A stretch of DNA of 64,000 bases from Desulfobacteraceae bacterium. Its GTDB lineage: Bacteria > Desulfobacterota > Desulfobacteria > Desulfobacterales > UBA5852. The DNA is taken from positions 1-64,000 of the forward strand of contig JABZFP010000005.1 of assembly GCA_014237395.1 (NCBI GenBank), written 5' to 3'. The translations under genes and the position numbers were made by a program. The notes under the pieces were generated by a model that saw only the letters and a program-made list of their open reading frames with translations, ran no database searches and was not told where the DNA came from. Position 1 is the stretch's first letter. The number at the start of each line of letters is the position of its first letter. Positions 1 to 9,784 of this stretch are shown here, piece after piece.

Positions 1-225
1 ATAGTCTTCATTCCAATGCCTTAAAGAGGATACCAGATGTTGTGGTGGGTCTATTTATCTTGAAACCTGTGCTTTCGTGCCAGGAAACCAGCTATCGCTG
101 AATTAAAGATAGATTGAGACTATCCCACGAAAATGGCGGTCATCAAAACCTATGATTACGTACCACTATACGGATCACAAGGATTTTTCAGGTAGGAAAC
201 GTTAATCTCACACCCCTTCCCATAT

Positions 226-3200
226 CTACTGCAACAGCTTTTCCAATGTTTGTTTTAACACCTGCATACCGTGTCGAATCTCCGTCCGTCCGGGTGCATT
301 GCCGCGAATCCAGGTCCAAAGCCGCTTCTGCTCCGGGATCCGCTCCGATGGTATCAGTTTGCGCAACACGATTCGTCGGCGTCCAGCGTAGATGCAGATC
401 GACGGTACCACTGGAAAAAAAGGCGCTGTCTTGATGCGGGTAATCGCCTCTTTTTCGATAAAAAACCGATCCACCGGCGTTTCAACGGAAAGACCCGTCG
501 GCGTAATATCGACGAAGTAGCCTTCACGGCTCCGTTTGGCCATAAAAAAAATACAGCCGATCCACGTCGGCATTAAAAGCATGAATACAACACCAAAGAT
601 TTCAAGGCCGAGGGCAATGAAGAAGACGCCCGCTTCGATAACGAGTTTAAGCAGGGATGGCGCCTGCAGCGTTGCCCCGGCCACGCGCTCAATCAATCCC
701 GGCGCCAAGAATTGTATCCCGTGAAACAGAACAAACGACTGGACGATGGCAATCAGGAAAACACCGAGGCGCGCATATCGGCGCCGGGAATAGAAAAACG
801 TCTGCCCGACGGGGGCCTCTTTCCAGCGCGGCCCACGGAAGGCCGAAATGATATAGTAGCGCATCCCTTCGAAAAGTGAGTACATGACCGGGACGACCAC
901 CAGGGTCAGCACCGTGGCGAAGCAAATGCCGAAGATAATGACCACCCCCAGCCCCTCCCACAGTTCATCGGTGATCGTCAGCGTCAGAATGCCCCCCACC
1001 GTGGAGACCGTGGTGGAAATGATCGGCCGCAGGCGCTGCTGGCCGCCGGCCACGATGGCATCGAACATGTTGAGGCCGTTCATCCGCATGCGGTTGATGC
1101 AATCCACCAGGACGATCGAGTCGTTCACCACGATGCCGCTCAAGCCCACCAGGCCGATGAAACTCATGATCGAAAAATTGTTGCCAGTGACGTACAGGCC
1201 GGCCATGGCGCCGACGATGGAAAGAGGCAGCGCCGTTAGGATGGCAAACGGCTGGGCGATGGAGTTGAATTGGGAGACCAGCAGGGTGAAAATAAGGAGG
1301 GCCGCCACAATATAGGCCAATCGCAACGATTCGAAAGACTCGGCCGTTTCCTCGTACTCGCCGGAGTAATCGAAGGTATAGCCCGGGGGCAGTTCCAGGT
1401 CCTTCAGCGCCTTCATCAGTTCCTGGGTGATCTCCACAGCGGAGCGTCCCCGGTTATTGGCCGAAACTCTGACGATCCGGCGCCGGTCGGAATGCCGGAT
1501 GCTGTTCAGCCCCTCGTCCTGCTGATAGGTGGCGATGGTGGTCAGGGGCACCAGTTGACCCGTGTCGGAACGCACCTTGATTTTTTCCAGCATTCTGGGA
1601 CTGGTCCGCGCTTCCGGCGCAAACCGCAATTTGAGATCATATTTTTTGGAGACATCCAGCTCGTCGCGAAATTCGCGGATATCCAGTCCGGCAGTCGCCC
1701 CCCGCAGGGTGGTGGCCACCCATTCAAGAGGAATCCCCATGGCCGCCGCCCGTTTGCGGTCAATTTCCACCTGCAGTTCCGGGGCGGCATCGCTGAAATC
1801 ATCCTTGATATCCACGATCCCGTCGATGGCGTCCATGGTTTCTCTGACCCGGGCCGTTATTTGGCGCAATACATCGATTTCCGGGCCGACGATTTTGAGG
1901 AGAATCGGCGCCGCGGTCGGGGGCCCCCACTGGATGGCGCGGAAGCGGATATCCGCACCAGGAATTTCCTGAAGATAGGGACGAAGACGCTCTTGTATTT
2001 CCCGATGGGACGAGCGGGCAAATTCCTTGCCATCCTTGAGCTCCACTGTGATTTCAGCAAAATTACTGATGGTTCCCGCGCCGAAAGAAAATTCGTACGC
2101 GCTCTGCCCCTTCTGGCCCACCGTTGAAACAACCTGGACCACCTCCGTTACATGGTCGCCGACGATCCTTTCCACCTTCCTTGCAATGGCGTCGGTCAGC
2201 GCCACTTCGGTGCCCCGCGGTGTTTCCACGGTGATATAGATGTAGTCGAAATCCGCATCGGGAAACATCTCCACCTTGACCAGTCCGCCGGCCACCAGCC
2301 CGAGGGCGGAGCCAAGGCAGACGAAAATGATGACGATGACAAGGAACCGGTGGTTCAGCGCCCATGTTACCCCGCGCACATAGAGTCGCTTCAGCTGCCG
2401 GAGATCCTCTTCCGGGCTGACGATGCGGCCGTCCTTGCGCGAGCGCTTCATGATCATGCTCAGGATCAGGGGATTGGCCACCAGGGCCACCACCAGTGAA
2501 GCACACAGCGCGATGGATACGGTCTTGGGCAGAAAGCCCATGTATTCGCCGGTAACGCCCGTCATGAGCAGCATGGGTAGAAAAGCCGCCATGGTCGTCA
2601 GGGTGGCGGAAATCACCGGCATGGCAATTTCGGAAGTGCCTTCGATCACAGCGGTGATGCGGTCTTTGCCCAGCTGGTAGTGATGATAGACATTTTCCAC
2701 CACGATGATCGCGTTGTCGACGATCATGCCGATGCACAATACGAGGGCGAAGCGGACCATGTCGTTGTTGGACATGTCGAAGATCTTCAAGAATACGAAG
2801 GACAGCAGGAGCGACAGTGGTATCGACAACGCGGTAATAATCGAATTCCTCAGGCCCATGGCAAAATAGAGCACGATAACGACGATGATCAGACCAAACA
2901 CGGCCGAGTTGTTCATCTGATCGAAGCCCTGCTTGATGTACTTGGCCTTTTCCGCAGTCACCGTGGCGTGAACACCGGCGGGGAAAGTCTTCTCCAGATC
3001 GGCCAGTTTTTCCCGGACCTTGCGGGAAGTTTCCAATATATTGGCGCCGGTGCGCTTCTTGACGGCAATCGAGACCGAGGCCACGCCGTTGACCCTGGAA
3101 TAGGTGATATCTTCGGAGTGGCCGTCGACCACGCGGGCCACGTCTTTGAGGAAAACCACCCGATCCCCCTGGTGGACCAGGGGCACCTGGTTGTAATCTT

Positions 3201-3909
3201 CCACGTTTTTGATCTCGGTGAGCGTGCGCAGAAGAAGGCGGCGACCTTCCACATTGACCTGTCCTCCTGGGATATTGATGTCCGAGCGTTTGACCGCCTG
3301 GTAAACATCAAGGATGGTCAGGCCGTATTGGGTGAGCCGCTCCGGATCGATGTATATCTGAATTTCGCGGATCAAACCGCCGGCCACGTCCGCGGCCAGA
3401 ACTTCCGGCATCAGCTCGATCTCATCGGCCACATCTTCGGTGAGTTTTCTCAGTTTGACCGGATCGATGTCACCGACCACCGAAGCGATCATGATGGGGA
3501 TATCGGAGAAACTGACCTCATTGACCTCCGGATCCTCGGCGTCTTCGGGAAGATCCTTGCGGGCATCGGTCACTTTTTCCCGAACCTTCTGCAGCGAGCG
3601 CTCCAGGTCGGCTTCCGCTTGGAAATCGATGACGACGACGGATACCCCCTCGGCCGAATCCGAGCGCATTTCATCCACATCTTTCAGGTCGCTCAGGGCT
3701 TCCTCGATGGGGTTGGTCACCAGGCTCTCGATCTCGCTGGGCGACGCGCCGGGGTAAAGGGTGACGACGATGGCCACCGGCGCCGAGATTTCCGGTTCGC
3801 CCTCTTTGGGCAGGGATTGATAGGCAAAGGTTCCCGCCACGATGGGAAGAACGATCACGAGAAGGCCGAAAATCAACCACCGGTTTATAATGAAACGAAA
3901 AAATTTCAA
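226..3909 (-). CDS. RND-family efflux permease with extra C-terminal domain
   Basis: Inner-membrane proton-driven RND (HAE1/AcrB-like) transporter that would work with the adaptor encoded just upstream. The N-terminus begins with a membrane segment followed by the periplasmic start typical of the family (LPKEGEPEIS). The two transmembrane blocks appear as repeats of GMIVDNAIIVVENV and GLSGIVVNDSIVLVD-type segments. The protein has 1227 residues; ordinary members are about 1020-1050. The surplus is at the C-terminus: about 210 residues from roughly residue 1017, with two further hydrophobic stretches (about 1046-1066 and 1080-1105) and then a beta-rich soluble stretch (about 1115-1170) that looks like a bacterial PH-type domain. 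The start is TTG at 3907-3909, with GAGAG a few bases upstream; no ATG fits better. It lies 81 bp downstream of the adaptor gene and is probably co-transcribed. No outer-membrane partner is adjacent; a TolC-like gene lies at 61.9 kb. The substrate cannot be told. Confidence 0.93.
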   Translation of the reverse strand: MKFFRFIINRWLIFGLLVIVLPIVAGTFAYQSLPKEGEPEISAPVAIVVTLYPGASPSEIESLVTNPIEEALSDLKDVDEMRSDSAEGVSVVVIDFQAEADLERSLQKVREKVTDARKDLPEDAEDPEVNEVSFSDIPIMIASVVGDIDPVKLRKLTEDVADEIELMPEVLAADVAGGLIREIQIYIDPERLTQYGLTILDVYQAVKRSDINIPGGQVNVEGRRLLLRTLTEIKNVEDYNQVPLVHQGDRVVFLKDVARVVDGHSEDITYSRVNGVASVSIAVKKRTGANILETSRKVREKLADLEKTFPAGVHATVTAEKAKYIKQGFDQMNNSAVFGLIIVVIVLYFAMGLRNSIITALSIPLSLLLSFVFLKIFDMSNNDMVRFALVLCIGMIVDNAIIVVENVYHHYQLGKDRITAVIEGTSEIAMPVISATLTTMAAFLPMLLMTGVTGEYMGFLPKTVSIALCASLVVALVANPLILSMIMKRSRKDGRIVSPEEDLRQLKRLYVRGVTWALNHRFLVIVIIFVCLGSALGLVAGGLVKVEMFPDADFDYIYITVETPRGTEVALTDAIARKVERIVGDHVTEVVQVVSTVGQKGQSAYEFSFGAGTISNFAEITVELKDGKEFARSSHREIQERLRPYLQEIPGADIRFRAIQWGPPTAAPILLKIVGPEIDVLRQITARVRETMDAIDGIVDIKDDFSDAAPELQVEIDRKRAAAMGIPLEWVATTLRGATAGLDIREFRDELDVSKKYDLKLRFAPEARTSPRMLEKIKVRSDTGQLVPLTTIATYQQDEGLNSIRHSDRRRIVRVSANNRGRSAVEITQELMKALKDLELPPGYTFDYSGEYEETAESFESLRLAYIVAALLIFTLLVSQFNSIAQPFAILTALPLSIVGAMAGLYVTGNNFSIMSFIGLVGLSGIVVNDSIVLVDCINRMRMNGLNMFDAIVAGGQQRLRPIISTTVSTVGGILTLTITDELWEGLGVVIIFGICFATVLTLVVVPVMYSLFEGMRYYIISAFRGPRWKEAPVGQTFFYSRRRYARLGVFLIAIVQSFVLFHGIQFLAPGLIERVAGATLQAPSLLKLVIEAGVFFIALGLEIFGVVFMLLMPTWIGCIFFMAKRSREGYFVDITPTGLSVETPVDRFFIEKEAITRIKTAPFFPVVPSICIYAGRRRIVLRKLIPSERIPEQKRLWTWIRGNAPGRTEIRHGMQVLKQTLEKLLQ

Positions 3910-3990
3910 ATGTCACTCTCAGCTATCGTTGTTTTCAGTTGAGATGCCCATTCGTCACTGGTTGTGCCGGACAGAAGAATGGGACACAGC

Positions 3991-5073
3991 TTACTGGTTC
4001 TCGGTCACGGCGACCCTATCCCCGTCCTTGAGATACTGGCTTCCGGTGGTGACCAGCCGATCCCCGGCGGCAACCCCTTCCATAATCATGACGGAGGATC
4101 CCTCCACCCGGCCCAGTTTCACTTCCCGAACGGAGGCCCTGCCATCTTCGGTCACGACAAAGACTTCTTTCCGGTTCTCTCGAAACAGAACGCACCCCTG
4201 GGGAATCATGATGGCATCCGGCATCGTATCCACGACGATGGTCACGGTGGCGGTCAGCCCCGCTTTGAGGAGCAGGTCCGGGTTGGCCACCAGCACCTCG
4301 ACTTCGAAGGTGTTGGTTTGGGGATCGGCCTTGACGCCGATGCGGTCCACCTGACCGGGAAACGCCCGCCCGGGGAATGCTTCAATCAAAACGGTCACGG
4401 TGTCGTCGTGATCCAGATGAACGTAGTCCTGCTCATTGACATGAATTTTCACCCGTATGCGCCGCATGTCCGCGATGGCCAACACCGGATCACCAATATT
4501 GATGTTCTGTCCCGTCTCCACCAGCCTGCGGATCACCAGGCCGTCAAACGGCGCTTTGATCACAGTTTTCTCAAACCGCCGCCGCTGGATGTCGACCACG
4601 GCTTCAGCTTGGGATACCCCGGCCTGGGCCGCTTTGTAATCGGCTTCGATCTTTTCGTAATATTCCGGGGTGATCACGTTGTCGGGCAGCAGCTGACCCG
4701 CGCGCTGAAACGCATTCTGGGCGGCCACATAGCGGGCCCGGGCGGAAAGAAGATTGGCCCGGGCCTCGTTCAGCGCCAGCTGATAGTCTTTTGAATCGAG
4801 GATCACGACGGCTTGCTCGGCCGTGGCGGGATCCCCCGTATCGACACTGTAAGATTCTACAATCCCGGATACCTGTGCCGACAGGACGACTTCACGATTG
4901 GCGATAAGCCGACCCACGGCATTGACCACAAGCGGCAAATCACGGCGTTCGATCACCACGGTGTTCACCGGACGGGGTTTGGGTAGGACCACTTTTTCTT
5001 CTTTTGCCGGGCTGCATCCGAAAGATCCTGCCAGGCCGGCCACCAGGCCGATCAATAGCAAATGCTTTTTCAT
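3991..5073 (-). CDS. RND efflux periplasmic adaptor (MFP) lipoprotein
   Basis: Membrane-fusion protein bridging the RND permease to an outer-membrane channel. The 360-residue product starts MKKHLLLIGLVAGLAG and has a lipobox-like SFGC with the lipidated Cys at about residue 20. Next come the half-motif lipoyl/barrel-sandwich segments (VSGIVESYSVDTGD early, APFDGLVIRRLVETGQ later) around an alpha-hairpin rich in Ala/Glu/Gln, and then the beta-barrel and membrane-proximal domains (VLFRENRKEVFVV, VTTGSQYLKDGDRV at the end). The start at 5073 was chosen over an in-frame ATG 51 bp upstream because GGGAGG sits 12 bases before it and it yields a proper signal peptide. It is the first gene of a two-gene unit with the permease. 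Confidence 0.93.
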   Translation of the reverse strand: MKKHLLLIGLVAGLAGSFGCSPAKEEKVVLPKPRPVNTVVIERRDLPLVVNAVGRLIANREVVLSAQVSGIVESYSVDTGDPATAEQAVVILDSKDYQLALNEARANLLSARARYVAAQNAFQRAGQLLPDNVITPEYYEKIEADYKAAQAGVSQAEAVVDIQRRRFEKTVIKAPFDGLVIRRLVETGQNINIGDPVLAIADMRRIRVKIHVNEQDYVHLDHDDTVTVLIEAFPGRAFPGQVDRIGVKADPQTNTFEVEVLVANPDLLLKAGLTATVTIVVDTMPDAIMIPQGCVLFRENRKEVFVVTEDGRASVREVKLGRVEGSSVMIMEGVAAGDRLVTTGSQYLKDGDRVAVTENQ

Positions 5074-5203
5074 AGAATACCAAAGACCTCCCGCCGCACG
5101 CATTGTCGTCGCGGCCATTATCAAGGTTTCATGCGGTTTTGTCGATCATCGATCGATGGTTTTGGTTGTTCAGCATCCGATGCGCCGATCGCACTGTCGA
5201 CAG

Positions 5204-7558
5204 TCAATCGGTTTTATCAGCCGGGGCGCTGCGATTGATAACGGTCAAGAGGTCATGCCCCGTGGCCCACGCCGAATAACGCGTGACCAGTTGTTCGGCA
5301 TAGATCCGGGCATCTGCCAGGCGCCCCCGCTTCAGGTAAAAATCCACCGTCGCATAAAGATAATCGCGGTTCCCCGGTTCAAGGGCCAGCGCGCTTAAAA
5401 AAGAAGCCTCTGCCGCCGCATCCTGGGCCAGATAGGCCTGCAGCAATGCCAGATTATAGTGAATGCGCCCCCGTTGCGGGAGTCCGGTAACGGCGGCTTT
5501 CAATGCATCGGCTGCTTCACGGTATTTTTTTTCTTCGGCCAGCAAAAGCCCCAGCGAGTATTGCAGTTCGAATTGCTCCGGATGGGCGGCGACCACCTCA
5601 CGCAGCAGAGTTTCCGCCTGGCGGTTCTGCCCCGACTGGTTATAGAGCATGGCCAAATTGACTTTGGCGGGATAAAACTGCGCATCGATCTGGACTGCTT
5701 TCCGATAATGCTTGACCGCCTCTTCGACCTGACCACGATTCCGATAGAGGTTGCCCAGGTTATGCTGGGAGGCGGCAAAATCCGCCGAATAAAGCAGGGC
5801 CTGCCGATAATCCTCCAGGACCTGGTCGAATTTGAGGCGCGCCGCGCCGCGCAGACGATCTTGGGGCAATGCCGACAGCGCTTGTGCCGCCTCGATCCGG
5901 ACGGCCTTCACGTTGTCGTATAAAAGGGCTGCCAGCAGCCGCCGATGAGGCGCGTTGTCCGCCACCGGTATGAATCGCGCCGCCGTCATCCGGACCAGGG
6001 CCTCTTCATCGCTCAGTCCTTGCTCGAAAGCCTGCAGACTGGCTGGGCCGGGGTAGTTTGCCAGCAAGGACAGCGCGGTGGCCCGGACAATGGCCGGCAG
6101 CAATCGATCCCCGGTTACCCGTATGAGGCCAACAAGCGCCTCGGGATCATTGGCGCGGCCGGCCGCGAAGACCGTGCCGAAATGAGGCTTGCTTTTTTTT
6201 CCGTACCACAGGGTCGTATATTCCGAGGACCACTGCCGCGTTTTATCCTGATGGCAGCGATTACAGGCGTTGGGCGCCCCGTCCGCCTGGCTGAGATCCG
6301 GCCGGGGCACGCGGAAACTGTGATCCGGCCGATAATCGACGCCCATATAGGTGCGGCCGGGCATGTGGCACTGCTCGCAGGCCGCCCCCGTCCCGACCTC
6401 GAACAGTACCGTCCCGTCCGTCCCCTTGATGGGGTCGCCCTTCTCGCCCTGTTTTTTGTGAAAATGGTGCGCCGGCGTATCGTAGACATCCGCCCGGTGG
6501 CATTGCAGGCAGAGGGCATTGCCTTCCTTGATCCGTCGGGTGCTGTGCACATCGTGGCAGTCGCTGCAGCGAATATCCCGGTTGTACATCTTGCTCTGCA
6601 TGAAAGACCCGTAGACGTAGACTTCCTCCAGAATCTGCCCGTCGGCAAAATACATCCCTTCGGTGAGCAGCTGCGGGATGGCGTAATTCAGAAAATGGTC
6701 GAAATCATGGGTATTGTCGCCCAGCGACGATCGCCTTGAATGGCATGGGGCACAGAGCTCGATCTGCTGTCGGGCGCTCATGCCGGCCGTTTGGACCGCC
6801 AATGCATAATTCGGCGTATCCGGCCGTGCCATGTCCGGCAACTGGGCCCAGGCCACATGCTGCGATCCGGGGCCGTGACAGGCCTCACAGCCCACATCGA
6901 TATCCGACCAGGTCGTGTCGTAGGTTTCCGTTTCCGGATCGTAGTTCTTCTTGAGATTGGTGCTGTGGCACTCGGCACACATCCCGTTCCAGTTCTGTCC
7001 GGCATTGGTCCAGTAGATCCAGTCGTCCGGCGTCGGCGGGCTGTCGGGGTAGAGATGATACCAGCGCTTGGCCCGGACGTCCCAGGCCAGCGGCAGGCAC
7101 TGCAGACGACCGCCGGGAAAAGGGACCAGATACTGCTGCAGGGGGGTCACGCCGAACGTGTGGGTGATTTCGAAATCCCCCATGACACCATCCGGCCCCT
7201 GGGTGTGAACAAAAAATCGCCCGGCCTGCCGATAGAAACGCGAGACCATGTCTCCCTGCGCGAATTCAACATCGATGAAATCCCCCAGCACGGTCGCCTC
7301 GGTCGCCACGTCCATGGCCTGATCGTGATGCGAGTCTTTCCAGCGGTCATGTTGCAGCTTGTGGCAGTCCCGGCAGGAGGCACTGCCCATAAATGTGGCC
7401 GCATCGTTGTCCGCCAAATTCTCCCCCGACATCCCCCGACGCTCCATGACGACGTAAAGCGGCAGTGTCAGCACAATGACCAGGGTCGCCAGGATGCCCG
7501 TGATTTTCCAGGATCGCAGGGACTCATGCGGTTTCGATGGCGCAGGTGAAGGTGTCAT
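5204..7558 (-). CDS. Octahaem c-type cytochrome with TPR repeats
   Basis: A 784-residue membrane-anchored, exported multihaem cytochrome. One N-terminal membrane segment (about residues 18-38) is followed by eight CXXCH haem-binding motifs, with first Cys at about 62, 194, 224, 269, 331, 350, 394 and 432. The arrangement resembles the cytochrome c554/c-prime (multihaem) family. After the haem domain comes an alpha-helical HEAT-like stretch (about 470-560) and then several TPR repeats (about 575-780; for example ASQHNLGNLYRNRGQVEEAV and YPAKVNLAMLYNQSG). The gene is third in an operon after cytochrome b and the Rieske protein (3 bp gap), so it most likely takes electrons from that quinol-oxidising pair in place of a cytochrome c1. 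The TPR part suggests a protein-protein docking role. The downstream electron acceptor is unknown. Confidence 0.92.
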   Translation of the reverse strand: MTPSPAPSKPHESLRSWKITGILATLVIVLTLPLYVVMERRGMSGENLADNDAATFMGSASCRDCHKLQHDRWKDSHHDQAMDVATEATVLGDFIDVEFAQGDMVSRFYRQAGRFFVHTQGPDGVMGDFEITHTFGVTPLQQYLVPFPGGRLQCLPLAWDVRAKRWYHLYPDSPPTPDDWIYWTNAGQNWNGMCAECHSTNLKKNYDPETETYDTTWSDIDVGCEACHGPGSQHVAWAQLPDMARPDTPNYALAVQTAGMSARQQIELCAPCHSRRSSLGDNTHDFDHFLNYAIPQLLTEGMYFADGQILEEVYVYGSFMQSKMYNRDIRCSDCHDVHSTRRIKEGNALCLQCHRADVYDTPAHHFHKKQGEKGDPIKGTDGTVLFEVGTGAACEQCHMPGRTYMGVDYRPDHSFRVPRPDLSQADGAPNACNRCHQDKTRQWSSEYTTLWYGKKSKPHFGTVFAAGRANDPEALVGLIRVTGDRLLPAIVRATALSLLANYPGPASLQAFEQGLSDEEALVRMTAARFIPVADNAPHRRLLAALLYDNVKAVRIEAAQALSALPQDRLRGAARLKFDQVLEDYRQALLYSADFAASQHNLGNLYRNRGQVEEAVKHYRKAVQIDAQFYPAKVNLAMLYNQSGQNRQAETLLREVVAAHPEQFELQYSLGLLLAEEKKYREAADALKAAVTGLPQRGRIHYNLALLQAYLAQDAAAEASFLSALALEPGNRDYLYATVDFYLKRGRLADARIYAEQLVTRYSAWATGHDLLTVINRSAPADKTD

Positions 7559-7561
7559 GGA

Positions 7562-8143
7562 TTAGGTCGCGTCGGATTTCGCATAAGTGACCTGATCGTC
7601 ACGGAACTGGTTCCGCCGGATACGTCGACCGGTGTCGACACGGATCACATTGTTTTCGATGGCGACGGGGAAGCAATCCAGCGGCCGCGGTGCCGGCGAC
7701 TTGACCACGCTGCCGGTCATGTCGAACACGGAGGCATGGCAGGGACAGGCAAATTGCCCTGTGTCCTCATCCCAGGGGACGGTGCATCCCAGATGCGTGC
7801 ATTGGCGGGAAAGGGCCATGAATCCGCCATCTGCGAGCCGCACCAGGTAAAACCGGCCTTGCGGATAAGCCGTGACCGAGCCGGGCTTGAAATCGGCAAC
7901 GTTGCCGGTCGTCAGCATCGTTGCCGCGTCCGGCGCGTCGGCCTTGGGCTTACGGGGTTTGAAATAGGCCGTCAGCATCACGGCCACCTCCAACAGTCCC
8001 AGCGACGCCAGCAGCAGCCAGAGGCGATTGAGAAAACGCCGCCGTGGAGTCGGCGCCTCCTCCCCGGGATCTTGCAGTGTTTTCGGTCTTTTTTGAGCGT
8101 CGCACCCTTTATCTCCAGGATGTTTTTTCCCTGCTTTTTTCAC
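7562..8143 (-). CDS. Rieske [2Fe-2S] protein of a bc-type complex
   Basis: A 193-residue iron-sulfur subunit that would receive the first electron from quinol. It has a cytosolic basic N-terminus, one membrane helix (about 41-60) and the Rieske domain with both cluster motifs: CTHLGC (Cys115, His117, Cys120) and CPCH (Cys133, Cys135, His136). The start is GTG at 8141-8143, with AGGAGG six bases upstream; that Shine-Dalgarno lies inside the last codons of the cytochrome b gene, whose TAG ends one base before the GTG. This implies translational coupling. The gene lies between cytochrome b and the octahaem cytochrome. Confidence 0.95.
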   Translation of the reverse strand: MKKAGKKHPGDKGCDAQKRPKTLQDPGEEAPTPRRRFLNRLWLLLASLGLLEVAVMLTAYFKPRKPKADAPDAATMLTTGNVADFKPGSVTAYPQGRFYLVRLADGGFMALSRQCTHLGCTVPWDEDTGQFACPCHASVFDMTGSVVKSPAPRPLDCFPVAIENNVIRVDTGRRIRRNQFRDDQVTYAKSDAT

Positions 8144-8144
8144 C

Positions 8145-9512
8145 CTATCCTCCTGGCCATGTCAGCCGCATGCCGGGGCCACGGAACGCCATCCCGATGA
8201 CGGTCAAGGTAATGAACACGGTTGCCAGCAGCACAAAAACGGCCTGCAGCGCCCCCGCGCGGGTCGAGGCATACCAACGGCGCATACCGATATAGCCGCC
8301 GGTCAGGCCTGTCACCCATAAACCAAAGAGCACCAAGCCGCGCCTTCCGGTTTCGCCACCGACACCCGCGGCATGGTTCGCCCATCCGTATTCATCAAGA
8401 AAAACCCACAGAAGCGTGATCACGACGCCTGTTGCCACCGCGATCCCGGCCGAACGCCTGTCATGCGGCGTGCCGAACCAGATCCCCGCGGCGTCATTCC
8501 GTTCCCCCAGAAAAGGCATCAGAACCAGTATGAGTGCCGCCAGAAAAGGAATCACGGTAACCGCCAGGACCGGGGGAAAGTGCAGCAGCAGTTCCTGGAG
8601 ACCAGCAAAATACCAGGGCGCTTTGGTGGGGTTGGGGCTCAGGCCCGGGTTGGCCGGCGCATGCAGAGGGGCGTCAAAGATGACGGCCAGCAGAAGCAGC
8701 CCAGCCAGGAGCACCGCCGCCACCGCCAGTTCACGCACGATAAGATGCGGTATGGTCGCCACCCGCACGGGGGGTTCTTCGGCCGTATCTTTCATCCGTG
8801 GCGGCACCACCAAGCCGCCGGCCTTGCGCACCCGCCAAAAATGATAGGCTAACAGGAAAAGAAAGAGTGCCGGCAAAACCGTGGCATGAACGGTGTAGAA
8901 GAGCTTCAGGGCGGCTGGACCGATCTCATCACCGGCCATGAGCAGGGCTTTTAGATGGGGACCGAACCAGGGGACATAATCCAGCATGCCGGTGCAGATG
9001 GTGACCGCCCAGTAGGCCAGCTGGTCGTAGGGCAGAAGATATCCGGTAAAATTGGCCAGCAGCACCAAGGCCAGGAGTACCAGCCCGGCAATCCAGGTGA
9101 GGTGACGGGGCGGCTGGAACGCGCCGGTAAAAAAAACCCGCAGCAGGTGCATAAACCCTATAAGGACAAGCAGGTTGGCGCCCCAGTGGTGCAGATTGCG
9201 CACCAGTCTGCCGAAAGCCACATCATGGCGGATGGTCTGCACGGATCTGTAGGCAAGCGCAGGGAAGGGTTCATAGACGAAGTTAAGCAGACCACCGGTA
9301 AACCACTGCACCAGCACAAGCACGACCGCCATGCCCCCCAGTCCCCAGGAGAGTGTCAGCGGCAGAGTCGCGGCCGGCACGGTTGTCGGGCGGAAATGCA
9401 GTACCAGATTATTTAAATAACGGCGACGACCGGCACGCGCGGTTGAGGCTTCACCGTTGGATGAAAAGATCATGAGGAAACGGTCCCGAAGTTGAATCAG
9501 ATGCGGCAGCAT
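8145..9512 (-). CDS. Cytochrome b (b6/subunit IV-type fusion)
   Basis: Membrane subunit (455 residues) of a quinol:cytochrome c oxidoreductase. The N-terminal half has the four-helix haem bundle with His108/His122 and His209/His224. The second pair is separated by 14 residues, as in b6-type proteins. The C-terminal half is fused rather than encoded separately; the quinol-site motif that is PEWY in many homologues reads APWY here (about 298-301). It is first in the operon with the Rieske and octahaem cytochrome genes. An in-frame internal ATG at codon 14 could be an alternative start. Quinone type and potential cannot be read from sequence, though non-PEWY variants are commonly linked to low-potential quinones. 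Confidence 0.93.
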   Translation of the reverse strand: MLPHLIQLRDRFLMIFSSNGEASTARAGRRRYLNNLVLHFRPTTVPAATLPLTLSWGLGGMAVVLVLVQWFTGGLLNFVYEPFPALAYRSVQTIRHDVAFGRLVRNLHHWGANLLVLIGFMHLLRVFFTGAFQPPRHLTWIAGLVLLALVLLANFTGYLLPYDQLAYWAVTICTGMLDYVPWFGPHLKALLMAGDEIGPAALKLFYTVHATVLPALFLFLLAYHFWRVRKAGGLVVPPRMKDTAEEPPVRVATIPHLIVRELAVAAVLLAGLLLLAVIFDAPLHAPANPGLSPNPTKAPWYFAGLQELLLHFPPVLAVTVIPFLAALILVLMPFLGERNDAAGIWFGTPHDRRSAGIAVATGVVITLLWVFLDEYGWANHAAGVGGETGRRGLVLFGLWVTGLTGGYIGMRRWYASTRAGALQAVFVLLATVFITLTVIGMAFRGPGMRLTWPGG

Positions 9513-9784
9513 CGGCTGAAACTACCAGCATCAAAGCGAATGATCAATCCCGAAGATAAAGGGTTCCCGATCGATGGCCGGAATTGCGGCCGCCACAGCG
9601 GCTGACACTGAAAAACAGGAATATTTGATTGCAATCCCTGTCAGATATGCTTAAACTTTTACCATCTTGTCCAAACATCCCGACCGGTTTCAAGATGCGC
9701 ATCATCCAAAACCTTTGCCCCCTCGATACCAGCCGACGATTAGCGGAGCGTTATTCCGTCTGCCCAACTTTTTGGAGAACCATC

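Noticed and set aside
2680..3942. 420-codon plus-strand open frame opposite the RND permease
   Set aside because: It is His/Asp-rich and low in normal protein wording, the reverse-frame pattern of GC-rich genes. The minus-strand RND frame is clearly the coding one.
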